From NCBI GenBank assembly GCA_024734495.1, contig JALMQS010000099.1, positions 67,502,483 to 67,566,482 of the forward strand: 64,000 bases of DNA. The letters run 5' to 3'. The translations under genes were made by a program, and so were the position numbers. Below, piece after piece: positions 12,746-22,822 of this stretch. The notes beneath the pieces were generated by a model. That model saw only the letters and a list, made by a program, of their open reading frames with translations, did no database searches and was not told the DNA's origin. Position 1 is the first letter of the stretch; each line of letters begins with the position of its first letter. The stretch comes from Forficula auricularia. Lineage: Eukaryota > Arthropoda > Insecta > Dermaptera > Forficulidae.

Positions 12746-15700
12746 ATTTACATCACTTTAAATAAAGTTGTATATTTATATATAATTTTTAAATAAAAAC
12801 CATCAGGACCCTATTACATATGCTGCCACTTGGACAAATCACTAGACAATTTAATATAATAATTTGAACTCCATGAGCGCCAGTCCCTTCTTCAGAATTT
12901 AAAAATATTTTTTTTTTTTCATTTAAATCGGCATTATTTATGAATAATTTTTTAAACTACATTTAAAAAAAAAATGATTTTTGAACACACTTAAAAAATT
13001 TAATTCTCTGTCACTTGGAATATTTTATTTATTTTGAATTAAATTAAATCTTCATTTTGCATATCGCAAGAAAATGTACCAAACTAACCGTGACACTGAC
13101 TAGATATAAATATATTAGAAATAAATTCAATATTGTATCCACTGCTTACCATATATCAATATTTTCATTTATTTGTGACTATCGTTTCAAAGATCTTCTG
13201 TTTTGATCTTCAATATTATATAAAAATTTCATATAGATTTTGAATAGAATTTTAATCATAATTGAATTTAGTCCGCCTCGGTAGTGTAATGGTTAGAATA
13301 ACTGACTGGCAACCCGGAGGTCTCGGGTTCGATTCCCGGCTATACCCAGACATTTTTTCTGTAAGTATAGGGTCTGGTAATAAAAATTAAGTGGGAGATA
13401 AATTTAACCGAATTTATCAAGCGCGGAGGATTTACCACTGCTCGAAGCCCCTAAAACCTTGGTAAATTGGATATTGAATTGTATCTAAGTTTCTGAGATT
13501 GGCTCGTGATCCCGGCTTCTTTTCCTTCTGCTCTGTTCTTTTCACGATTGAGGGGGCCAGCCCATTCAGGCCTTTAGGGGATCCACCTTCTGGTGTATCT
13601 CCTTCTCTCATCAATATCATTAAAAAAAAAAAAAAAAAAAAAAAATTTCCTTGTTGGAAAGAAGGAAATAAATAGCCCATTGATGATAGAGAATGGCCTT
13701 CGGAATAGAAATATTTATTATTCATTAAGTAGTACTTGGCTTTCTAAGAGGTCTGATTCATCACCGGTCGACTTCTCTTATAAATAAAAATGTTTTTTCT
13801 ATGAGTTGAAAACAGATTTGTTTATTTGGAACATTATAAAAAAATTCGATACGGTTTCAGCAAAAATTTCTGCCATCTTCAGTCTATAAAAAACATAGAA
13901 AAAAAGTCATGAATAGATTTACAACCATTCATACATAAATGAGTAAATACAAATTTTTTTTTTATATTTATGTAAATTTGAAACAGTTGAAAACACAACA
14001 AGTTCTGGCACAAAAATCTTCTTGCCAAATTACCTGCATTTGGCCTCCCCCGAGCCTCTGCAAGTTGCTTGAGAGCTTTCTCTCAAACCGCTCTATTAAA
14101 GTCGAGGTTGACGGAATATCATCCTCGTCCTTTAATACTAATGCTGGAGTTCCTCAGGGCTCAGTCATTTCTCCCACGCTCTTTATTATCTATATTAATG
14201 ACCTATTAAATCTGCCCTCCAATCCAATACATTGTTACGCTGACGATAGCACCCTCCACAACGCTCAATCCTTACTAGACGATCGCGCAAACATAGCCTC
14301 CTCAATAAATTCAGACTTAAGCATGCTAAAAAAATGGGGATCTCACAACTTGGTAAACTTTAATGCTGGTAAAACACAATGCTGCCTAATTTCTAGGCGC
14401 GCAGATAGGAACCTTCCGGACATTTCCTTTGATTCGAGCTCATTGGAATTTCGTAATAAAATATCATTGTTAGGTGTCTCCTTAGGTTCTGACCTCTCTT
14501 GGAATGACCATATTATCTCAGTAGCAAAGGCTGCAGCATGTAAGCTTGGCTTTCTTTTCCGAACCAAACGATTTTTCACCCCCACTCAACTCCTTATATT
14601 ATACAAGGCTCAAATTCGCCCCTGTCTTGAATATTGCTCGCATTTGTGGAGAGGGTCCTCCAAGTATTCTCTTGAAACCCTGGACGCAATTCAGAGACGA
14701 GCTATCAGACTGATAGGCGATCCTACATTAACTGACACTCTCGACTCCCTAGCCCATCGTAGATCTGTCTCCGCCCTTTCCCTTTTTTATAGATACTACC
14801 ATGGCTTTTGTTCTGACGAAATTAAATCGATAATCCCACCAAGGGCTTCATTTGCGCGGAATACACGATTTTCTAAAACTCAACACCCCTACGCGCTTAA
14901 ACTGGATACTAATCGAACAAACGCATTCGCCAATTCATTTATCCCCATGACATCTAGAGACTGGAACTCTCTTCCCCCGACCGTCTTTCCAGCAACTTAT
15001 GACCTTCAATCTTTCAAGACCAGCATCCACAGATACCTTCGACTTCTACCCAATCACTAAATCTCCCCTTATCTTCACGTTACAAGGGTCCACCACGGAC
15101 TACAGAGGTTGTACCTTCTTGGTGCAACTTCTTCTTGTATCAGTATCTTTATAAAAAAAAAAAAAAAAAATTGACATAAGTATACAAAAAAAATGTTGTA
15201 TTTATTTATTTATAAAATGCTTGTACAACATTTATTCATGCCGTTTTTTTGATTTTTATAGACTGAAGAATTTATGCTGAAACCGTATCGAATTTTTTTT
15301 TTTTTATATATTTTACTAACTGCAAGGCACGCCCCCTGGACCCCCCCCCCCCACGGCTGCACTTCCTGACACCCTCAGCCCCCCCCCACCCCACCCCACT
15401 ACCCCTCTAGACCCTAACCTGAACACCCCACCCACCTGCCACCCCTCCCGCACCCAGTGTTTGCATTTCTAGCCTTCTAGTGACCCACAGATTATGTATA
15501 CAAAATTTGGTTAAGTTGGCTCTAAGGGTAAGAATTTTCATTTTTCCCCCCCCATTTTGGGTGGTTAGTTTTTGAATTTCTAGCCTTCTAGTGACCCCCA
15601 GATTATGTATACAAAATTTGGTTGAGTTTGGTCCAAGAGCAAGAATTTTCATATTTTGACCCTCCCCCCCTTTTTAGGTGGTTATTTTTGGGAATTTTTT

Positions 15701-18700
15701 TAAACAAAAGTTGTCAGAAATCACATCCCCTACAACTTTGCTCATAATAAAATTTGCCGTAGGGTTAATAGTTTAGGAGTTAATTGATAATTTTCATTCG
15801 AGCGCCCCCCCCCCCCAACCCCCTTTTGGGGTCAAAATATCAAAACGTTATATAGCTATAAACGTAAGTTAGAAGACATCTGATGCAAATATGAAATTTC
15901 ATAATAATCCCTTCAGCCGTTTTTACGTGAATCGTGAGCAACTTTTCGCGGAAACCACTGAAACATACAGACAGGAATTTTATTGAGGGTCTTTTCGTTC
16001 ATAACTTTGCATGAAACGTGTGCAACCAAAATTTGGCGTGATTTGGACCAATGTACAGACAAAACCTTAATTTTATATATATAGATTTATTGTCCTCGGG
16101 AACATTGCCCATTTAGACAGCACATAAATATATATTTTTATTTTTTTTTTTTTTATCAATTTAACATGGTTAATATAATTTTGCATTTCTTGATAATTAT
16201 AATTATTTAATCCTATTTAGTTTTAGTCATATTTAGTTAGAGGCCCGATAGCTAAAATATGTTTTAATATCTTATTTGATAATTTTATTTCGTGATTTTC
16301 GAAGGAGAGTAAAATGTTCATGTTTGTGGGAAACACAAATCTACAAATAGAACCGATTGATTTTTTCCACATTTATATTGCATCCCAAATATATATGGTT
16401 GATATCTCCATAAGATAGATGATCACAGCCGCAGAATGGATCCTCTCTCACGCCAATTTTGTTTAAATAGGCGGGAGTGAGGGAATGGCCTATTCTTAAG
16501 CGAGTTATTTGAGTAGATATTCTTCGGAATAATTTTATTTTCTAAAACCAATTTTTTATAATCTTCCAAATAAACAAATGTTTTCAACTCATAGAAAAAA
16601 GATTTTTATTTATAAGAGGAGTCACCACCTGTTTCTCCAAGAGGCCTGATTATCTTGACAATCATCATTAGATCTACAGAACTATTTATTTTAATTAAAT
16701 TGAAAGTTTTTGTGCTGAGAGTAGCAGAATTTTTATATATTGAAGGAGACAATAAAAGAGTGTGTCTTCTGCTGGAATTATAAATTTTATTTATTTATAA
16801 CGAGACTATAGTTTCGAGGGCTTTGTCCTCTTTATCAGTCTATTACAATGGATTCACAGGAATTAATTTGTGATTATAAATTAATTCCTGATGAAGAGGG
16901 CAAAGCCCTCGAAACTATAATCTCGTTATAAATAAATAAAATTTATAATTCCAGCAAAAGACACACGCTTTTATTGTCTCCTTCAATATTTATTTTAAGC
17001 AGATATACAATTTTGAATTTATTTTTTATAAAACTGCCACTTTCGGCAAACTTGAATTTTATATGAATATATTTTAATATTATTTTTTTTTTCAATTTAT
17101 TAATAAATGAAATAAAACAAAATCTAATTGTTTTCTTTTTAGGATATTAACAAATGGTTAGATGAAACGCCACGTTATTCTGAATTCAGCTCACGAAGTC
17201 CATCTCCAAATCATAGTGGTGACGAAATTGATTCTCCTACTAAAAATTTAAATAAAATTGGAGCAGTATCTACATTTTCAAATACTACTTCGAATACTAA
17301 TATTGTTCGTAAAGAAATTCGAGGACTTCGTTCTGATCGACGAATAGGAAAAGATGGATCTAAACACAGGAAAGGAACTATTGATCGATTACAACCTGGG
17401 AAAAGTAAAGGGAATTTACTTGCTAAATCTGAAGCAGTATCAGTTGAAACATCAACTGGAGGAGGTTCAGGAGGAGGGGAAGCAAGCGGAGGGGGGAGGG
17501 TACTACTTCTCTTAGCCTAGGATCAGTATTAGCAGCTGATATTTTAAAACTTGATGATGAAGCAGCCCTTGCAAAATCTCCCCCATCGTCACCTTCACCT
17601 CAGCCTGAAGAAGCAAAGGGATCAAATTCTACTAACACAGAAGCTGTATCTAAGCCTTCAACAAAACCTTCTAACTTGAGTGCATGGTTTAAAGCTTTTG
17701 GTGCTCCTAAAAGAAAAGATCCATCCCAAAATGAAGAAAAAAGAATTGCAAACAAAATTCAAAGTCCACTTCGTCCAGTGCCGTCAAATATCTCTAATAC
17801 CACACCCTCTAATCATCCTCCAACAACAACAATAACAACAACAACACCAACACCAACTCTGACAGCGCTTTCATTCAACCATTCTAATCAGCTAACCAGA
17901 CCTCCTCCGCCTCCACCTACAAATGTAAATCTTCATCCTATTAATACTGTAGAAGAGGATCGGGAAAGGCCTTCCTCCACAGCTTCATCTGATCGACCTG
18001 ATTCACGAACAGGTGACCAAGGGCCTCCTATTGAAAGACAACGAAAGGCCAGTACTGGCTCTTCAGTATCTGAACGTTCATCTTTCAGTCAAGATCCAGA
18101 TTCTGGAGAATTGGGAGGATTCCCTGCCCCATATCCCTCACCTTTACATCATTCTCCCGATGAACCAACTGTGGTAAACGAAACAGCTTATCCTCTGGCT
18201 CCACCTCCAATTAATGGATCGCTTAGAGTAGGATTTTATCAAGACACTACGGCTACAAAATTAAGTCCTGAAAAGACTTCTCCTCTTCCCTTTAATTCTT
18301 CTCAAGGAAACCCATCATATGGTTCTTCTTTGCCTTTTTATGAGCCAATTAAAAATAATGAACAATTTCGTTCGCAAGAATCTCCACCAATATACGCTTC
18401 TTCTTCGTCTCAAGCTAAACCAAATGTGTATCCTGTCAAAAAACGAGTTTATAATGAACCACAACCACCACAATTGGGTGATCCGCAAAGTCATGGATTT
18501 AGCCGAACTTCATTTCAATCTTTGGTTGACACTTATCCAACTTCTTTGCCTAATATTTATTCACAACCAAAAGTACCAATCACTACTTATAGTAATTTAA
18601 ACAATACTTCTTCACCTCCAAGTTATTCACAGTCAACGTATCCACCAACTCTTAATCAATATGAAATACCACATACATCATCGTCAGAAGATACTTTAAC

Positions 18701-19259
18701 GCAACCATTAGCTGAAAGTACAACTTCTAAACCTGCAAGGAAACGTAAAGCAAAAGCTGCATTTCAAGAATATCAAAAAGAAACAGTGCCTCCTTCAACA
18801 AATCAAAAAGACTCCACTTCGTTAACATTAAATCAAAAAGATACTGTGCCTATAGCACTTAAAACTGCGACAGTCGTGCCAGGTAGTGCTTTTAATTTTG
18901 GCCCAGCTCCTCCTGCATTAGCTATCTACGCTGATAAAGATGCCTACCCTCCTACGGTCGGATACTTGGAAGAGTATCGTGGTCCTCCAAGTTTCTTTAT
19001 TTCAAATTCTGAAGAGAAAGGTAACGCGCATGGCTTCCTCCCGAGTGGGCAACCCCCTAACTTTGCTTATGCCCCTGGACCCGCCCCTCCCCCTCCCCCT
19101 CCTGCACCCCCTATGTTCCAACAATACCTTCGGCACCAGGATGCAGTTATTTTACATCCTGGACTTTTAGGAGCCCCTCCTCCGGGTTTCCCACGAAATT
19201 ATCCCCCCCTAGATATTAGGCAGCAATTTGATTCATTGAATCGACCATCCTGGCCCTAA
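8845..19259 (+). CDS. CECR2-like bromodomain protein (partial, multi-exon)
   Basis: Exons 8845-9066 (donor uncertain), 9149-9292, 9371-9516, 10904-11793 and 17143-19259; the 5' end is missing. The bromodomain is split over exons 2-4. It has the CECR2-type signature SWPFxEPVDExYAPxYYxII, then PMDLxxMExKL, and ends [14 protein letters not shown]; the N of YNG is the acetyl-lysine-contacting Asn of the family. After it come a Ser/Pro/Lys-rich basic stretch (exon 4), a conserved-looking [20 protein letters not shown] segment across the exon 4/5 junction, and a long Pro/Ser/Thr-rich disordered tail. CECR2 proteins (the fly counterpart is thought to be dikar) are nuclear acetyl-histone readers that partner ISWI ATPases in chromatin remodelling. 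The last exon carries an apparent one-base frameshift near 17490-17500. The family call is firm; orthology is inferred from motif wording only. Confidence 0.8.
9149..9292 (+). CDS. CECR2: CECR2-like exon, N-terminal half of bromodomain
   Basis: Acceptor ctag at 9145-9148 and donor GTTTTT at 9293. Encodes [20 protein letters not shown] (helix Z) and [14 protein letters not shown], the ZA-loop WPF shelf and the start of the ZA loop of a bromodomain. Ends in phase 2 and joins the next exon in frame (AG+A = Arg). Confidence 0.85.
9371..9516 (+). CDS. CECR2: CECR2-like exon, C-terminal half of bromodomain
   Basis: Acceptor ttttag before 9371 and donor GTAATT at 9517. Encodes [18 protein letters not shown] then [11 protein letters not shown]; the YN pair holds the acetyl-lysine-binding asparagine (residue assignment from the bromodomain family). 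Joins the exon at 10904 in frame. Confidence 0.88.
9819..10642. mobile_element. Foldback MITE with ~270-bp arms
   Basis: Left arm 9819-10100 recurs inverted at 10377-10642, starting TACCGGGTGAGTTTTTT and ending in its complement, ACTCACCCGGTA. TA flanks both ends. The ~275-bp centre has no coding capacity, and the reading frame inside the right arm is not a gene. It is a non-autonomous palindromic element inside intron 3 of the bromodomain gene. Confidence 0.75.
10904..11793 (+). CDS. CECR2: CECR2-like exon, end of bromodomain plus Ser/Pro/Lys-rich region
   Basis: Acceptor tattttag before 10904 and donor GTAAAT at 11794. Begins with the last bromodomain helix ([17 protein letters not shown]), then an acidic DVSSDEE patch, then ~200 residues of low complexity dominated by SPxR/K repeats ([20 protein letters not shown] and similar). 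These resemble SR-like or CDK-site-rich nuclear linkers. It ends [14 protein letters not shown] in phase 0. An upstream ATG in the same frame lies in intron sequence and is not the start. Confidence 0.85.
12087..12170 (-). ncRNA. tRNA-like sequence (type II shape), decayed copy
   Basis: Read on the - strand it has an A-box-like TGGCCGAGAGG, a T loop TTCGAAT, and 7-bp acceptor-stem ends GGATCAG/CTGATCC. Part of the T arm is missing relative to the copy at 12432. It resembles Leu/Ser-type tRNAs in the D arm but has no convincing anticodon arm, so it is a tRNA-derived repeat or pseudogene rather than a working tRNA. Confidence 0.4.
12432..12524 (-). ncRNA. tRNA-like sequence (type II shape), fuller copy
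   Basis: Read on the - strand: A box TGGCCGAGAGG, B box GGTTCGAATCC, perfect T arm CCGGG-TTCGAAT-CCCGG, and acceptor ends pairing at 6 of 7 positions. A long middle region would fit a variable arm. The expected anticodon stem is not clean (AAGAGC/GCTCTT is self-complementary with a 4-base loop). It could be a Pol III promoter carried by a transposon; a genuine tRNA is less likely. Confidence 0.45.
13271..13645 (+). mobile_element. tRNA-derived SINE with poly(A) tail
   Basis: The head (13271-13345) has A box TAGTGTAATGG and B box GGGTTCGATTCC and resembles tRNA-Asp, but its acceptor and anticodon stems do not pair. The body follows, then a tail (about 13535-13620) and A24 (13622-13645). The tail (tcttttcacgattgaggg, aggcctttaggggat, ttctctcatca) matches the 3' end of the LINE at 27596-28545 (- strand), the hallmark of a SINE that borrows a LINE's reverse transcriptase. 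It lies in intron 4 of the bromodomain gene. Confidence 0.75.
13975..15170 (+). mobile_element. 5'-truncated CR1/jockey-type LINE (partial reverse transcriptase)
   Basis: An open frame to the TAA at 15058-15060 encodes the second half of a non-LTR reverse transcriptase: [20 protein letters not shown] (motif B/4 region), CYADDSTLH (catalytic YADD), then a thumb-like region with [47 protein letters not shown] and a C-terminal [13 protein letters not shown] segment. The upstream endonuclease and palm N-half are missing. The 3' UTR ends in A18 at 15153-15170. The first ~30 residues of the open frame (from 13939) belong to the host repeat. The subfamily also has copies at 27596-28545 and 54264-55222. 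Confidence 0.85.
15300..16085. repeat. Unclassified C-rich dispersed repeat
   Basis: Characterised by C-runs, two internal copies of a ~120-bp segment (tttgcatttctagccttctagtgaccc and relatives at 15460-15660), and an end in tatatatatagat. No coding capacity is convincing; a - strand frame through the internal duplication is an artefact of it. Class not determined. Confidence 0.5.
16370..16525 (-). pseudogene. Non-LTR retrotransposon RNase H tail remnant
   Basis: Read on - from about 16525: [16 protein letters not shown], then REDPFCGCD, then [10 protein letters not shown]. This is the C-terminal helix plus zinc-knuckle-like C-x-C...H-x4-C of LINE RNase H tails (I/jockey/LOA-like). It is short and embedded in repeat sequence. 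Confidence 0.65.
16737..16990. mobile_element. Ribozyme-bearing inverted-repeat element, family A copy 1
   Basis: Left arm 16737-16855 and right arm 16888-16990 are inverted copies that share tttatttatttataacgaga and the outer gtgtcttctgctggaatta. Each arm carries a hammerhead-like core reading outward: 16803-16838 (-; CTGATAA, so conserved G8 is lost) and 16888-16922 (+; intact CTGATGA and GAAAC but the G16.2 of stem III is A). Both are probably inactive. The left outer end (gagagtagcagaattttt) is shared with families at 26140-26180 and 31380. Confidence 0.65.
17143..19259 (+). CDS. CECR2: CECR2-like last coding exon, with apparent frameshift
   Basis: Acceptor ttcttttt-ag before 17143; starts [20 protein letters not shown] in phase 0. 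The frame runs to a TAG at 17518, but the homologous-looking protein continues one base out of register from about 17499 ([20 protein letters not shown]) to the stop at 19257-19259. Adding one base in the G-rich run 17488-17500 would unite them, so a sequencing or assembly miscall in a homopolymer is likely. The rest is Pro/Ser/Thr-rich: [24 protein letters not shown], an [11 protein letters not shown] tract, and the C-terminus LNRPSWP. The long frame starting at the ATG at 17676 is part of this exon, not a separate gene. Confidence 0.8.
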
Positions 19260-19319
19260 AATCTAATTAAATATTTAAAATAACCAAAGATATATCCAAG
19301 TTTTTTTTTTTTTAATTTG

Positions 19320-19325
19320 AATAAA
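19320..19325 (+). terminator. Poly(A) signal AATAAA
   Basis: AATAAA 61 bp past the stop of the bromodomain gene, followed within ~70 bp by T/A-rich sequence. It is a candidate polyadenylation signal; the 3' end is otherwise not defined. Confidence 0.5.
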
Positions 19326-19326
19326 C

Positions 19327-20373
19327 TGTGGTTTATCATTTTTCAAGCAAACATATATACATATATATACATAAATATTTTCTTTCTTAAAAAAAAAAAA
19401 AAAAAAAAAAATTGAAAGAAATTTTAAAAACGCTTTTTAAATATGAAAATAATATTCTCTATTTTTTGTAAAGAAAAAAAAAAAAAAAAAAACAGAAAAG
19501 AAAAATATATTAGAATTTTTAAACTATAAATCTTATTTAATTTTATTTTAAAAGAAAAAAAAATTATAATTGATCTTTTGAAGTGTTCTGATAAGAGCCG
19601 TAGGAATATTTTAGTTTGACGCTCTATCAACAAGTGCCTTTCTTGTGGCGTCAAACTTATTTTTTTAAGAATAAACAAAGAGAGCTTTAATTCTTGTGAT
19701 TTAAAAGTATTTTTAATTTTATTTTATTCAACATTATATGAATATATATTTAATAATATAATCTCCGAAGAATATTTATTAGATGTCAAACGACTCAGCA
19801 ACAACAAACAACACCAGAACAATTATATAATCGAAGCCTTTTACATTAATGTGCAATTAAGAGTTGTGATTATTAGATTTTAATCAAATAACAATAAAGA
19901 TATTTTACGGAATATTTTTATCAGAACATTTCTAATCATTATATATTTTTTTTATTGTAATATATCATTTATATAATAACATAGAAAATAAATTCTATTT
20001 AGACAATCCTTTATATATATAAAAAAAGATAATGGAAAAAATTATAAAAAAAAATAATAATATATTAATATGATTGAAGAAAATTCAATTCTATTATATT
20101 TAATATATATCAAAGAAAGCTTAAAAAATTGTATCAATGATCAAAATGCTTTTGATTCTAATATCTAATTGGAAATTATTATTTTTTTTCAAATTCTTAT
20201 TTATTAGAAAACCTCATAATAAAAAAAATTATATTTTAACAAATATATATTTACTACAATGCCCATCTGTCTGATTCTTTGGGGAATCGAAACAGATGAA
20301 TTTTGTTTAGATATTCAATAATAAATTTTATTTTGAATGTTTATGTGTTAACGTTAGATGAACGCGAAAGTTA
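19327..20373. other. AT-rich intergenic / 3' UTR sequence
   Basis: Homopolymer A runs and AT-rich sequence only; no gene or repeat recognised. Confidence 0.6.
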
Positions 20374-21500
20374 AAACTTTTATCCGGCCACTGCCCTATT
20401 TTGGTGCAATTGGGACCAGACTCGTTTTGATACTGAACCAAGAGTTGAAAAAGATAGGGACCCAGTCGGGTATGATCCGCCATCTTCTGCGTTGGGCCCG
20501 CAGATGCCTTTTCCATTTAAGCGATGGATCCCCGACTGGGTCATGTAATCAGATTTTATATATATTCAACTCTTTAGATCAGGCGCGTTTTCTCCTAACT
20601 ATTATTTACTATTAGGAAAGTAGGAGAAAACGCGCCTGAACTAAAGAGTTGAATATATATTAGGGTGGCCCTATTTTGATATTTTCGAATTTTTGACGCT
20701 CTCAGGAGCTCATATGGCTCGAAATAAATAAAAAAATATCTCCCAAGTTTTCAACCTCTATCTCAATCAGTGCTCAGAGCTATGTAAGTTTCCCATCTAA
20801 ATAAAATGAGGTTTTTGGCATTGAGCGATCAATTTTTTATTCGGGCCAAAGCAATAGTTTAAAAAATTTGAAACTCTGTAGACTTTATCTTTATAATAGT
20901 AGCTACCCTTCAGAATTTTTACAGATTTGTAGCTATTATAATTTTGGAGTCTAAACTTATTAACACTAAGATATGGCAGTATTTTATCTAGCTGTAACTC
21001 CAAAATTATAATAACTAAAAATCTGAAAAAACTCTGAAGGATAGCTACTATTATAGGGGTAAAGTTTACAGAGTTTTAAATTTTTTGAAATATTACTTTG
21101 GCCCGAATAAAAAATTGATCGATCAATGCCAAAAACCCCATGTTATTTAGATGGGAAACTTGCATCGCTCTGAGGCACAGGTTAAAATTGAGATAGGGGG
21201 TTGAAACTTGGAAGATATTTTTTTTTATTTATTTCGAACCATATGAGCCCCTGGGAGCGTAAAAATTCGAAAATACTCAAAATAAGGACCACCCTAATAT
21301 ATATAAAATCTGATTATATGACCTAGTCGGGGGATCCATCGCTTAAATGGAAAAGGCATCTGCGGGCTTAACGCGGAGGATGTCGGATCGTACCCGACTG
21401 GGTCCTTATCTTTTTCAACTCTTGGTTCAGTATCAAAACGAGTCTGGTCCCAATTGCACCAAAGTGGGGCGGTGGCCGGATAAAAGTTTTAACTTTATAT
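20374..21500. mobile_element. Nested >1-kb palindrome
   Basis: Outer arms 20374-20560 and 21300-21500 (ttaaaacttttatccggccac; ctggtcccaattgcacc). The next pair at 20660-20790 and 21160-21300 is TIR-like: agggtggccctattttga / aaaataaggaccaccct. An inner pair at 20800-20960 and 20997-21140 (gggccaaag...; aattataa-x-tggag) closes on a ~40-bp loop. A separate hairpin (20562-20658, ggcgcgttttctcctaac / aggagaaaacgcgcc) sits in the left half. No protein is supported; frames in it are arm artefacts. Confidence 0.75.
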
Positions 21501-22490
21501 ATGTATATATAACTATTATTATTTAATAAGTTACTTTTTTTTTTCTTTTGAACCATAGTGTAAAAGAAATATTTTTTACACACCTTTTGATTCAAACAAA
21601 AAAACAAAACAAAATGAACTTTTATTTTCAAGTAATCTCATTAATTTAAAACTGAAATTAATTTAAATCATAGTATATAACCAAATGTAAGATCTTTATT
21701 AATTATTATATAATCTCCGATTTTCTGGTCGTTACTTTCTTGGTCACATTTATAATCTGGAAGATTTTTTTTCAGATTGGACCATTCATAGTGACATTAG
21801 AAAATTACAATTACTTTAATTTCGTGAGAATTTTTTTTTATAAGTGTATATATTTATTTTATTTTTTTCTATTTGATATAATATAAATTTTCGCCAAAAT
21901 ATATTGGAAATTTTATAATTTTTTTTATATTATTTTAAACTATGTATTATTTTATATAAACAACAAATGCAATTTTTTGTACTTTTTTTTTAATTTTCCA
22001 AATACTCTTCTCATTCTAAAATATATCTTAATCAAATCGAAAAGTATCTCAAAACAACACTCTGGTAAATAATACTAGCTAGCTAGTCCTGGACTCTCTT
22101 GTATTTTATGGATAATTATTAAATATCCATATTTTAAGAGAATAATGTTTCGTAGATTTTATAATTAATATGAGTATTAAAAATGGTAAATCGGAATATT
22201 TAAAAAATAGAACATCCGCACTCATAAATTCTCACTAATTTTATAATTTCTATCAAAAGATGTGTGATAAATAAAATCAAGATAAAATTTTCGAAACTAT
22301 TCTCTTAATTAAATTAAACGATGAATTTTCTTTATATGTTAAAAAATTTTACTAAACATTCAAGCTAGATCAAATATCAATAAATCCTCTAGTTTTATGG
22401 GTCGTCTTATATTAAGCCACGCGTCAACGATAAGGAGGTCAAAAATAGTGTGAAGCAATAATATATGGACGACTCCACATACCTCTATAC
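21501..22490. other. AT-rich intergenic sequence
   Basis: No gene, tRNA or recognisable repeat seen. Confidence 0.55.
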
Positions 22491-22822
22491 CATAGAGTAA
22501 TATAGAGTGGAAGGCTACCGTATGTAGAAAAAGCGCTCTCTAGCGACTGCACTTAGCAAACTCTTAGTTCTTAAGAGCTATCCAAAGATCATAGAACATT
22601 CAAAGCCTTTGTCATAGATAAAAGATACATACACTTTATCTTATATATATAAGCGTATTTTTTACTCTTGATAATGTCACTAAAATTTGCCCCGAAGAGA
22701 GCTGTTTCCGCCATTTTATTGCCCAGTGGTTTTGCCCTTGTCTCGCCAGAGAGCTCTGTAACTCGTATACGCTAAAATACATTGGCTCCTTATGGAGCCT
22801 TCCACTCTATATTATTCTATAT
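22491..22822. mobile_element. Short TIR element (MITE)
   Basis: Terminal inverted repeats with AATATAGAGTGGAAGGCT at 22499-22516 and its complement at 22797-22814, extending imperfectly outward. ~330 bp, non-coding. Confidence 0.65.

Larger units (their letters stand above)
13735..16640. mobile_element. Large foldback element interrupted by other insertions
   Basis: Outer arms near 13735-13840 and 16545-16640 are inverted copies (ttataaataaaaatgttttttctatgagttgaaaa vs ttttcaactcatag..tttataa). Inner arms at 13843-13960 and 15174-15300 are also inverted and each hold a decayed hammerhead-like motif (13851-13882 on -, 15263-15290 on +). A LINE (about 13975-15170) and a C-rich repeat (15300-16085) sit inside. 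Confidence 0.55.

Noticed and set aside
12850..12905. Hammerhead-like CTGAAGAAGGGAC on - near 12893
   Set aside because: No GAAAC follows a closing stem II; pairing fails.
13271..13345. Functional tRNA-Asp or tRNA-Ala gene
   Set aside because: Acceptor and anticodon stems do not pair, and the sequence continues into a SINE body with poly(A).
17676..19259. A separate 527-residue gene starting at the ATG at 17676
   Set aside because: It is the continuation of the last bromodomain-gene exon; open sequence extends upstream in the same frame to the frameshift near 17499.
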